A DNA stretch of 5,687 nt from Elusimicrobiota bacterium (GTDB taxonomy: Bacteria; Elusimicrobiota; Elusimicrobia; UBA1565; UBA9628), in NCBI GenBank assembly GCA_028717525.1, contig JAQUNT010000175.1, positions 1 through 5,687 of the forward strand. Direction: 5' to 3'. The notes under the pieces are model-generated. The model did not search any database, was not told the DNA's origin, and saw nothing but the letters and a program-made list of their open reading frames with translations. Shown here one piece after another: positions 1 through 5,687 of the stretch (its first letter is position 1; the number at the start of each line of letters is the position of its first letter). The position numbers and the translations under genes were made by a program.

Positions 1-769
1 TGAGGTAGAGGGTGAGGATGCGCTCCTTGCTCAGCCGAACCTCCAGATACATCGAGAAGCCCGCCTCAAGGAGCTTGCGGCGCAGAGTCCGGCGGGAGCT
101 CAGGAACAGGTTCTTGGCCAGCTGCTGGGTGATCGTGCTTCCGCCCTGCAGGGCGCCGCCTTTGATGTCGTTGAGCCCGGAGCGCAGAAGCGCGCGCGGA
201 TCCAACCCCCAATGGCTGAAGAAGCGCTTGTCCTCGGCCGCCACCACCGCGTCCTGAAGAGCCTGCGGGATATCCTCCACGGCCGCCGGTTCGCGCCGGA
301 TCTTCCGGGAGCCGGAGAGCTCGGCCGCCAGCTCCGGCTCCAGCCAGATCCGCGGCACGGCGGAGCCGGCGGCGTCGACGACCGCGGCCGCGCCGCCGCC
401 TTCCGGGAAGCTCGCTTTGAAGAGCCCCGGGGCCTGAGTCGCCATGGGAGACGAGAAGCCGCGCAGGAAGAGCGAGAGGACCGGGGCCTGCCAGGAGAAC
501 TCTCCCGGCGCACGGGCCTGGCGCACGCGGCGATAGCCCAGGCGGCCCAGGCGCGTCATGAGGCGCCGCGGGTCTTGCGGCGCGCCCTCTCCCACCGCGG
601 CCGGCGCCGCGAAGACCCGGGTGGAGAAGCCCTTGCCCAGGCCGCCCAGAGACAGGCGCGAGAGCTCGGTCTCGGCGCGAAAAGCCACGACCATCGCGGC
701 CGCGGCCAGAGCCAGAACGAACAGGGTGGTGAGCCCGAACCAGGAGCGTCTGCGCCGGGCGCGCCCCAT
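1..769 (-). CDS. Class A penicillin-binding protein, PBP1B (MrcB)-like, 3' end cut by window edge
   Basis: The first 256 residues of a bifunctional peptidoglycan synthase are present. Family knowledge: the GT51 domain polymerises lipid II into glycan strands in the periplasm, and a transpeptidase domain, outside this window, cross-links them. Seen: a basic N-terminus (MGRARRRR) and one membrane anchor at about residues 10-30. Residues 49-105 resemble the UB2H domain of E. coli PBP1B, including GYRRVRQARAPGEF followed by WQAP. GT51 motif 1 is EDKRFFSHWG with catalytic Glu179, and motif 2 is GGSTITQQLAKN at 209-220. Motif 3 contains RKLLEA and SKERILTLYL, ending at residue 256. The ILExYLN glutamate is Thr253 here. 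The ATG lies 7 bases after the PorV-like stop with no convincing Shine-Dalgarno, so it is probably the operon's fifth gene. A monofunctional transglycosylase is less likely because of UB2H, but the missing C-terminus prevents proof. Confidence 0.9.
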   Translation of the reverse strand, partial: MGRARRRRSWFGLTTLFVLALAAAAMVVAFRAETELSRLSLGGLGKGFSTRVFAAPAAVGEGAPQDPRRLMTRLGRLGYRRVRQARAPGEFSWQAPVLSLFLRGFSSPMATQAPGLFKASFPEGGGAAAVVDAAGSAVPRIWLEPELAAELSGSRKIRREPAAVEDIPQALQDAVVAAEDKRFFSHWGLDPRALLRSGLNDIKGGALQGGSTITQQLAKNLFLSSRRTLRRKLLEAGFSMYLEVRLSKERILTLYL

Positions 770-776
770 GGGGGCT

Positions 777-1724
777 CTAGAAGCTCGCCCCGGCGGTGAT
801 GTGGTGGGTGCTGTTCACGTCGGAGCGGCCCACGCCCAGGCCGTAATCGAGCCGCCAGCGGCCCTGGCGGAAGCCCACGCCGAAGGTGAAGTTGCTGACG
901 TCCCGGGAGAACATGTAGCCGAAGCGCAGGGCCCCGTAGCCTCCCTCGCCCAGGCCCAGCCCCAGCTCCAGGCCCGCGGCCGGCAGCAGGTTCTTCTGGT
1001 CGCGCGGCTTGACCCCGTCGACGCTGAGCAGGAATCGGGAGACCCCATAGCCGCCCTCCTGGAACCAGCGGTATTTGGCCAAGCTGAAGTCATAGGCCGC
1101 GCCGAAGCGCGTGGTCACCGGCAGGGGGTCGCCGACCTGCTCGAACTTGACGTCCGGGCCGAGGTTCTGCAGGGACGCCCCCACGTTGAGGCCCGGCAGG
1201 GGGGAATGCCAGAGGGCGCCGAGGTCTCCGGCGAAGCCCGAGGCCTTGGCCTCCTGCGCCAGCTCGAAGCGGTAGAACTTCCCCGTGGCGCCGGCGCAGA
1301 AGCCCCAGGGCAGGGGCACGCCCAGGCTCAGCAGCCCCACCATGTCCTGCGCCGCGGTGCGCGTCTCATTCGTCCCGTTGGAGAGGCTGATGTCCATGCT
1401 GCCCGCGTTGTAGTAGACCACGCCGGCGGTGACGGTGGCCAAAGGCAGGGGGTGGGCGTAGCCGAGGAAGCCGAAATTGTCGCTGGCCACGCCGTGCACG
1501 AAGCTGGTCTCCAGCTCCGGGCGCTTGAGGCGCGCCAAGCCGGCGGGGTTGTAGCCGAGCGAGTCCAGTCCTCCGTCCAAGCCGGAGAAGGCCTCGCCCA
1601 GGCCCAGGGGGCGCGCCGCCAGGGGGCGCTGGAGGGTGGCGCCGGCGGTGGTCCCGGACTCGGCCTGCAGGCGCGGAGCGGCCAGGACCAAGGCCGCGAC
1701 GAGCAAGGCCGCCCGCTGGTTCAC
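777..1724 (-). CDS. PorV/PorQ-family outer-membrane beta-barrel protein
   Basis: A predicted 315-residue outer-membrane barrel. Residues 1-21 form a signal peptide (MNQRAALLVAALVLAAPRLQA, cleavage near A21). The family-type N-terminal motif follows at 37-66, with PLGLGEAFSGLDGGLDSLGY leading into NPAGLARL; it resembles the GxGEAFxA...NPAGLA signature of PorV/PorQ and FadL-like barrels. The rest alternates short amphipathic strands and glycine/aromatic turns, including VGASLQNLGP at 181-190 and GYGALRFGYMF at 262-272, and ends in phenylalanine as expected for BAM-inserted barrels. Known of the family: PorV in Bacteroidetes shuttles type IX secretion cargo to the surface sortase, while many other members have no assigned role. 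The start is GTG, within a GTGA overlap with the upstream stop and without a visible ribosome site, so translation is probably coupled. The upstream neighbour carries a type IX-like C-terminal domain, which suggests a cargo/partner pair (inference). A general porin or fatty-acid transporter is the alternative. Confidence 0.85.
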   Translation of the reverse strand: MNQRAALLVAALVLAAPRLQAESGTTAGATLQRPLAARPLGLGEAFSGLDGGLDSLGYNPAGLARLKRPELETSFVHGVASDNFGFLGYAHPLPLATVTAGVVYYNAGSMDISLSNGTNETRTAAQDMVGLLSLGVPLPWGFCAGATGKFYRFELAQEAKASGFAGDLGALWHSPLPGLNVGASLQNLGPDVKFEQVGDPLPVTTRFGAAYDFSLAKYRWFQEGGYGVSRFLLSVDGVKPRDQKNLLPAAGLELGLGLGEGGYGALRFGYMFSRDVSNFTFGVGFRQGRWRLDYGLGVGRSDVNSTHHITAGASF

Positions 1725-3202
1725 TTGATCACCACGATCTTGGCGCTGGATGAGACTTTTTGACCCACCGTGCGCAGGAAGTATACGCCGCTGGCCACGG
1801 TGCGCCCGCCGCCGGTCTTCCCGTCCCAGAAGACCGAGTTCGTGCCTTCGGGGGCGTAGCCGTCGTAGATCGTCTTGACCAGCTCGCCGTTGAGCGTGTA
1901 GAGCTTGACGGAAAGAGGCCCGGCGTTATAGGTCATGACGTCGATCCGGGTCTTGGTGTTGGTCCCATCCAGCGGCCGCAGCAGGTTGTCCGTCAGCCGG
2001 ACCGTGCCGGCGGAGAAATCGACCTTGAGGGCGTTGGCCAAGGTGCCGCTGAAGCCGTTGTCGTTGGTGACGGTTAGGTCCCAGAGGCCCAGATTCTCAC
2101 CGGTCATGGTGAAGCTGGCCCGCAGAGTCTGGTCGTTGTCGCGGTTGACCGATCCGGGAGCGATGACGGTCCCGCCCTGGGTGAGCTTGAGCGTGGGCAC
2201 CACGGCGCTGGAGAAGCAGTCCCCGGTGATCGTGAAGTCCACGGCCGCGGCCGTGCGCAGCACGGTGTTGGGGTCCATGGCCGTGGGGTCCGGGGCGTAG
2301 GTGGAGGCTGAGAAGACCTCGGCCGTGCTCACCCCGGTCGCGAAAGGCGTGTAGTTGTAGTAGAGCTTCCAGCGCCAGGTGTCCGTGGAGCGCAGGACGA
2401 AGGGGGAGCTGAGGTAGCCCTTGGCCGCGTCCGTGCTCAGGCGCGTCCCGGTCTCGAGGAGGAAGACGGTGCCGTCCGAGGTCGAGGAAAGGGCGCTCAA
2501 GAGCGTGGAATTGGTGGTCTGGCCCGAAAGGGGCGCGGTGTAGAAGAGCCGGATGAGTCCGTCCGTGCGCTCGGTCGCGGCCACGGCGCCGGCCTGGCCG
2601 CTCAGGTACTGGGGCTGGGAGGGAGTGCCGAAGTCGCGGCCCTCGTTGGTGGACAGAGCGGTGTAGATGCGGCTGTCCGCCGGGTTGGATGTGCCCCGGA
2701 TGTAGTAAAGGCGCCACTTGCCGGAGCCCAGGTCGATCAAAGAGGGGGAGCCCAGGATGACGCCGGTCCCGCCGCTGACGCGCGTGCCCGTGTCGTTGGC
2801 CCAGGCCAGGCCGTCCGCCGAGGTGGCGCTATAGACGTTGTAGAAGTCGCCGGAGGGGTACGGGCCCGTGGACAGCGCCGTGTAGACCATCCGGTAGCCG
2901 CCGGCGCTCAAGGGCATGACCGAGACCGCCGTGATGGAGCCGATGCTCACCCGCGGCTCGGTCACCGTGGACAGGCGTACGCCCGGATCGTCGGTGAAGC
3001 TCTGCCCGCCGTCCGCGGTCTTGGCGGAGAAGACCGCGGTGCTGGCGCGGACGTAGAAGAACCGGGTGGCGGCCGTGATGTCGGAATCGTCGGCTCCCGA
3101 CAATACGGCGGAGGAGAGCCTGACCCCGTCCTCCTTGGTGAGCGAGGGGGCGGCCTGAGACGGAGCCGTCAGCGCCAGCAGCAGCAGGACGCTATGGAGC
3201 AT
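1721..3202 (-). CDS. Secreted beta-propeller protein with IPT/TIG-like and FlgD/T9SS-like C-terminal domains
   Basis: A predicted 493-residue exported protein of unknown function. Residues 1-18 look like a signal peptide (hydrophobic VLLLLAL, then APSQAA), although the n-region has no Lys or Arg. Residues 20-300 hold about five imperfect propeller-type repeats. One half repeats S-A-x-S-x-D-G...G-x-R-L-S (59-78, 125-143, 181-201, 236-256). The other repeats a strand such as YRMVYTA (103), WRLYYI (163), IRLFYTA (217) and WKLYYNY (278). This resembles sialidase/GH43-like five-bladed folds, but I see no assignable catalytic set. Residues about 318-396 look like an IPT/TIG Ig-like domain (FTITGDCF, LWDLTVTNDNG). 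Residues about 425-493 match the FlgD Ig-like/type IX C-terminal pattern: VKLYTLNGELVKTI, NSVFWDGKTGGG, VASGVYFLR and a terminal KIVVIK. The ATG shares its A with the preceding TGA stop; an AAGGA lies 22 bases upstream, too far to help. It is probably surface-displayed or released, perhaps binding or acting on glycans (inference). Confidence 0.85.
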   Translation of the reverse strand: MLHSVLLLLALTAPSQAAPSLTKEDGVRLSSAVLSGADDSDITAATRFFYVRASTAVFSAKTADGGQSFTDDPGVRLSTVTEPRVSIGSITAVSVMPLSAGGYRMVYTALSTGPYPSGDFYNVYSATSADGLAWANDTGTRVSGGTGVILGSPSLIDLGSGKWRLYYIRGTSNPADSRIYTALSTNEGRDFGTPSQPQYLSGQAGAVAATERTDGLIRLFYTAPLSGQTTNSTLLSALSSTSDGTVFLLETGTRLSTDAAKGYLSSPFVLRSTDTWRWKLYYNYTPFATGVSTAEVFSASTYAPDPTAMDPNTVLRTAAAVDFTITGDCFSSAVVPTLKLTQGGTVIAPGSVNRDNDQTLRASFTMTGENLGLWDLTVTNDNGFSGTLANALKVDFSAGTVRLTDNLLRPLDGTNTKTRIDVMTYNAGPLSVKLYTLNGELVKTIYDGYAPEGTNSVFWDGKTGGGRTVASGVYFLRTVGQKVSSSAKIVVIK

Positions 3203-3552
3203 CAGTCGGCTATTCTCGCTCTTTTCCTTCTGAAAATCAATCCGGAGCGCCGCCCTTTCCCGACGAGGAGCTCCTTCTTGGGCTTGGGCCAGGACTTGAT
3301 GCCGGCCTCCCGGACCAGGGCCTCGGAACGGGTCAGCCCGTCTTCGTGGTAGAGCAGGCGCACCGGCCGCCGGGTCCGGGTGTAGGCGGCGCCGCGGCCG
3401 GAGTTATGCTTGGCCACCCGCTCCGTGACCTCTTTGGCCGTGCCCGTGTAGAGCGAGCCGTCTGCGCAGCGCACCACGTAGACGGACCAGCAGCGCTCCG
3501 AGTCCGGAGCCTCCCGGATGTGGCGGATCATGCGCAGATACTTGGGTTCCAT
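3202..3552 (-). CDS. GIY-YIG nuclease superfamily protein, UPF0213/YhbQ type
   Basis: A small 116-residue single-domain GIY-YIG protein. Numbered from the ATG at 3552, the core is VYV at 24-26, YTG at 35-37, Arg45, HNSG at 49-52 and Glu82 within REAGIK. These are the expected fold markers and the catalytic Arg and Glu of the superfamily. RCADGSLYTG and HNSGRGAAYTRTRRPVRLLY are characteristic of the UPF0213/YhbQ group, whose cellular role is poorly defined; nuclease activity on DNA has been proposed. It is longer than many relatives, with about 20 extra N-terminal residues and a basic tail (GRRSGLIFRRKRARIAD) that could bind nucleic acid (inference). I chose the ATG over the TTG one codon upstream because its A overlaps the preceding TGA stop (TGATG), the same junction found at the gene's own end. 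It is cytosolic, with no signal peptide. Its place in an envelope operon may be mere co-transcription. Confidence 0.92.
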   Translation of the reverse strand: MEPKYLRMIRHIREAPDSERCWSVYVVRCADGSLYTGTAKEVTERVAKHNSGRGAAYTRTRRPVRLLYHEDGLTRSEALVREAGIKSWPKPKKELLVGKGRRSGLIFRRKRARIAD

Positions 3553-5126
3553 CAACGTTTCCCGCGGGCGAGCAGCGCGGCGGCCAAGAGAGCCGCCAAG
3601 CCCAGATAGTAGCCGAGGTCGCCCAGCCGGACATAGAGGGTCGGCTCGGCGCGCATGACCACATCGGCCGCCAGGCTGGTCTGCAGGTCCATGGCCGCCC
3701 GGGCGACGACGCGGCCGGCCGGGTCGATGACCGCGCTGACGCCGCCGTTGACGGCCCGGATCAGGAACCGGCGCGTCTCGATGGCGCGCGGGATGACGAA
3801 GCGCAGGAGGTACTCCCGCGCCTGGGGATCGTCGAACCAGACATCGCTGCTCAGCTGGATGAGGAGCCCCGCGCCCTGCGCCGCCGAGGCGCGGGCGGAA
3901 TCAGCGAACAAGGTGTCGTAGCAGATGGAGGTCCCGAGCTTGCCCACGCCCGGCAAAGCCAGGGGCTCGAAAGCTCGTCCCGGGGTCAGGCGCCGGACCA
4001 TGGACGCGCGCCGGCGATAGAGCGCCTCGGGCACCAAGGAGCCCACCAGCGGGATGGTGTCCGCGAAAGGGTCCATATGCTTCTTCTCGGCCACGCCCAG
4101 CACCGCCTTGTCGGCGCCGATCAGATAGGCGCTGATGAAGCGCCGGAGAACCCCTCCGGATCCGCTCTGCGTCTGGCCATGGACGAGAACGGGCACCGGG
4201 AAGGGCAGGTCCTGCCCGAGGACGGCCCGCGCGTCCCGGCCGTCCATGCGGAAGCGGCGCGCCGAACTCCCGTCGCCGTCGTATTCCAGTATCCGCTCGT
4301 AGTAAGGCCAGACGATCAGGTCCGCGGACCCCGATGAGAGGAATTCGCGCGTCAGCCGCTGAAGATCCTCGAGGTTGCGCGCGAACCATTCCGGCCGCAG
4401 TTCGCGCTCCACCGGGATGACGTTCTGGATGATGCCCACTTTGATGGTCTGTCCGGTGCTGACCTGCGCCGCCATGCGAGCCCTGCCCCAGGCCTCATTG
4501 GCGGCCGCGACAGCGGCGAGGCTGGCGAGCAGCGCCCAGCGCCTCCCGCTCCGGGGCGCGCGCAGGACCAGGTAAAGAGCCGCGTTGAAGGACATGATGA
4601 GCCAGGCCGGCCCGGCCAGGCCGGTGAGCTCGAGCAGCTGCAGGGCCGGCAGATGCGAGAGCTGAGAGTCGGCCAGAGGGATCGGATAGGCCTGCGGGAA
4701 GAAGCCATCGAGCACCACCATCAAGGGGACCGAGACGCAGGCCAAAGCCAAACCCGGCTTGCCGCCCAAACGCCGCGCCAGCCAGCGCGCGCCCCCGGCC
4801 CAAAGGGCGAAGAGAGAGCCGTGGTAGGCGCAGACGAAGAGGAACGGAACGTAGGCCGCCGGCTGAGGCACGCGCAGGAAGCGCGCCATGATCGGGGGGA
4901 ACCACCCCACGCTCAAGGCCCAGCCCAAGCCGCCGAAGAGCCAGCCGTAGAGCAGGGCCCGGGCCGGGGACTGGTCCTCGATCACCCAAAGCAAGACCGC
5001 GAACGTCGCCCAAGCCGGCCAAGGGGGGCCGCCGGCCGCGAAGCAGGCGGCGAAGGCCGCGGCGCAGGACGCGGTCGCGGCCAGGCGCAGAAGCAAAGCT
5101 GTCTTGGCGCCGCTGCAGGCGCTCAT
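3552..5126 (-). CDS. lnt: Apolipoprotein N-acyltransferase (Lnt)-like membrane acyltransferase with altered catalytic residues
   Basis: The protein has 524 residues, the usual Lnt length. Lnt transfers an acyl chain from phospholipid to the N-terminal cysteine of lipoproteins at the periplasmic face of the inner membrane. Residues 1-210 are hydrophobic with several membrane helices and the family's early PPWPAW region. A nitrilase domain spans about 228-492 and one further helix lies at 502-520. The nucleophile is in SICYD (Cys402), the lysine in EKKHMDPFAD (Lys348), then SSDVWFDD at 426-433 and IRAVNGGVSAVIDPAGRVVA at 456-475. The usual W-P-E is W-P-Y-Y-E (273-277), PFGE is PFAD (Asp356) and CYE is CYD (Asp404). 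It is therefore a divergent Lnt or a paralogue of unclear activity. The frame stays open to 5594, but those codons overlap the divergent glycosyltransferase and are low-complexity and polar. The ATG at 5126 precedes the hydrophobic start; only a weak CAGGG lies just upstream. It heads the operon. Confidence 0.85.
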   Translation of the reverse strand: MSACSGAKTALLLRLAATASCAAAFAACFAAGGPPWPAWATFAVLLWVIEDQSPARALLYGWLFGGLGWALSVGWFPPIMARFLRVPQPAAYVPFLFVCAYHGSLFALWAGGARWLARRLGGKPGLALACVSVPLMVVLDGFFPQAYPIPLADSQLSHLPALQLLELTGLAGPAWLIMSFNAALYLVLRAPRSGRRWALLASLAAVAAANEAWGRARMAAQVSTGQTIKVGIIQNVIPVERELRPEWFARNLEDLQRLTREFLSSGSADLIVWPYYERILEYDGDGSSARRFRMDGRDARAVLGQDLPFPVPVLVHGQTQSGSGGVLRRFISAYLIGADKAVLGVAEKKHMDPFADTIPLVGSLVPEALYRRRASMVRRLTPGRAFEPLALPGVGKLGTSICYDTLFADSARASAAQGAGLLIQLSSDVWFDDPQAREYLLRFVIPRAIETRRFLIRAVNGGVSAVIDPAGRVVARAAMDLQTSLAADVVMRAEPTLYVRLGDLGYYLGLAALLAAALLARGKR

Positions 5127-5216
5127 ACCCTGGACATTCCCCCGCAAGAGGATACGTTTTATGCGCCGTCTTTGCCATTGACGGGCCGCTTTTCCGATGC
5201 TATCGTTAAGTTCTCC
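5127..5216. other. Divergent intergenic region between the minus-strand operon and the glycosyltransferase
   Basis: This 90-base gap is less GC-rich than the flanking genes and is the only place in the window where promoters for both directions could sit. On the minus strand a TATCCT at 5154-5149 could be a -10 for the operon, with ATGGCA 18 bases upstream as a poor -35; transcription would then begin about 16 bases before the Lnt-like ATG. That assignment is weak. No clear inverted repeat, operator or terminator is visible. Confidence 0.5.
5178..5206 (+). promoter_or_regulatory. Candidate sigma-70-type promoter for the glycosyltransferase
   Basis: TTGACG at 5178-5183 matches the -35 consensus at 5 of 6 bases. 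It is followed by a 17-base spacer and TATCGT at 5201-5206, which matches the -10 at 4 of 6. TGC immediately before the -10 gives an extended -10 element. The predicted transcript would begin near 5213, only a few bases before the ATG at 5217, so the message would be leaderless or nearly so. This rests on consensus matching only. Confidence 0.4.
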
Positions 5217-5687
5217 ATGGGGCGGCTCGATTTGATGCTTCTGGTGACCGTATTGGGGGCTGCGCAGCTCTTCTTCACCTTGCTCTTCTTCCTCAAGCTG
5301 AGGCGGGAAACCTCCCCGAAATGGGAACCCTATTCCCCGCCGGTGTCGGTCATCCTCCCCTGCCGCGATGACTCCGCGACCCTGCCGGCCGCGGTCGCGG
5401 CCCTGCTGGCGCAGGACTACGAGGGACGCGCGGAATTCATCTTCACCACGGCCGACGCCGCGGACCCTGCGCACCAGCGCTTGCGGGAACTCCTTGCCAA
5501 GGACCCGGGCCGGCGCGCCCGGCTGGTGGTCTCCGAGGTCAAGCCGGTCCGCTGCGCCGCGAAGCTGGCCAATCTGCTGGGGGCCCTGCCGCACGCAGCG
5601 GCGGACAGCGAGGTCCTGCTCTTCGCGGATTCGGACCTGGTCGTGCCTCGGGATTGGCTGCGGCGCATGGTCGCGCCGCTCCAGGAC
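5217..5687 (+). CDS. GT2/GT21 glycosyltransferase (ceramide glucosyltransferase or HpnI-like), 3' end cut by window edge
   Basis: The first 157 residues of a membrane-anchored family 2-type glycosyltransferase are present. Residues 5-27 form an N-terminal membrane helix. The nucleotide-sugar fold opens with PPVSVILPCRDDSATL (41-56), followed by LLAQDY (63-68) and FIFTTADAADPA (74-85). Next come AAKLANLLGAL (114-124), where Lys116 and Asn119 fit the K-x-x-N-L pattern of GT21, and the DxD-like FADSDLVVP (136-144) for metal and sugar-nucleotide binding. The order and spacing match ceramide glucosyltransferase and hopanoid-associated HpnI better than ordinary GT2 enzymes. A lipid acceptor on the cytoplasmic face of the inner membrane is therefore likely (inference). 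The later catalytic Asp, the (Q/R)xxRW motif and C-terminal helices lie outside the window. The ATG at 5217 has no good ribosome site; ATG at 5235 is an alternative that would shorten the membrane helix. It is transcribed away from the Lnt-like operon. Confidence 0.85.
   Translation, partial: MGRLDLMLLVTVLGAAQLFFTLLFFLKLRRETSPKWEPYSPPVSVILPCRDDSATLPAAVAALLAQDYEGRAEFIFTTADAADPAHQRLRELLAKDPGRRARLVVSEVKPVRCAAKLANLLGALPHAAADSEVLLFADSDLVVPRDWLRRMVAPLQD

Noticed and set aside
770..776. Terminator between the PorV-like and PBP1B-like genes
   Set aside because: The gap is only 7 bases, with no hairpin or U-run, so read-through is expected.
558..1763. Long plus-strand open frame (401 codons) opposite the PorV-like gene
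   Set aside because: Its translation is low-complexity (rich in Ala, Gly, Gln, Glu, Val) with no domain. The minus strand encodes a clear signal peptide and family motif. Long antisense frames are expected at this GC content.
3202..3552. GIY-YIG gene as a homing endonuclease or mobile element
   Set aside because: It is a compact stand-alone UPF0213-type protein in frame-coupled operon context, with no intron, intein or flanking repeats.
3553..3555. TTG start for the GIY-YIG gene one codon before the ATG
   Set aside because: The ATG at 3552 makes a TGATG stop/start overlap identical to the gene's downstream junction, and ATG is the stronger start codon.
4602..4650. Dense GGCC/CCGG repeats and small palindromes
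   Set aside because: They fall inside the Lnt-like coding region, are explained by Gly/Ala/Pro/Leu codons at high GC, and show no regular spacing or following T-run.
5127..5594. 468-base upstream extension of the Lnt-like frame to position 5594
   Set aside because: The added residues are polar, low-complexity and antisense to the glycosyltransferase. Lnt homology and a hydrophobic start begin at the ATG at 5126, giving the usual family length.

Overview
The window is GC-rich bacterial DNA from a diderm (Gram-negative-type) organism. An apolipoprotein N-acyltransferase homologue, an outer-membrane barrel of the PorV/PorQ type and a PBP1B-type cell-wall synthase with a UB2H domain together imply an outer membrane. 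A PorV-like barrel next to a protein with a FlgD-like/type IX-like C-terminal domain, at this GC content, fits high-GC Elusimicrobiota or a related lineage. That placement is an inference from gene content and is not proven by the sequence.

Layout: five minus-strand genes fill bases 1-5126 with almost no space between them. In transcription order they are an Lnt-like acyltransferase/nitrilase (5126-3552), a small GIY-YIG protein of the UPF0213/YhbQ type (3552-3202), a secreted beta-propeller protein with a C-terminal sorting-like domain (3202-1721), a PorV/PorQ-family barrel (1724-777), and a PBP1B-like class A penicillin-binding protein (769 to beyond the left edge). The first four are joined by stop/start overlaps (TGATG, TGATG, GTGA) and the fifth starts 7 bases after a stop, so they almost certainly form one operon with translational coupling. 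A 90-base divergent intergenic region (5127-5216) separates them from a plus-strand GT2/GT21 (ceramide-glucosyltransferase or HpnI-like) glycosyltransferase that runs off the right edge.

Theme: nearly every gene concerns the cell envelope, covering lipoprotein maturation, export or display of a surface protein, an outer-membrane barrel, peptidoglycan polymerisation and probably glycolipid synthesis. The GIY-YIG protein is the outlier. No RNA genes, CRISPR, insertion sequences, phage genes or defence system are visible. The points most worth a second look are the Lnt homologue, whose usual catalytic glutamate position in the W-P-E motif holds tyrosine, and the propeller-CTD/PorV pair, which may be a cargo and its outer-membrane partner. 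I see no clear evidence of an entirely new system.
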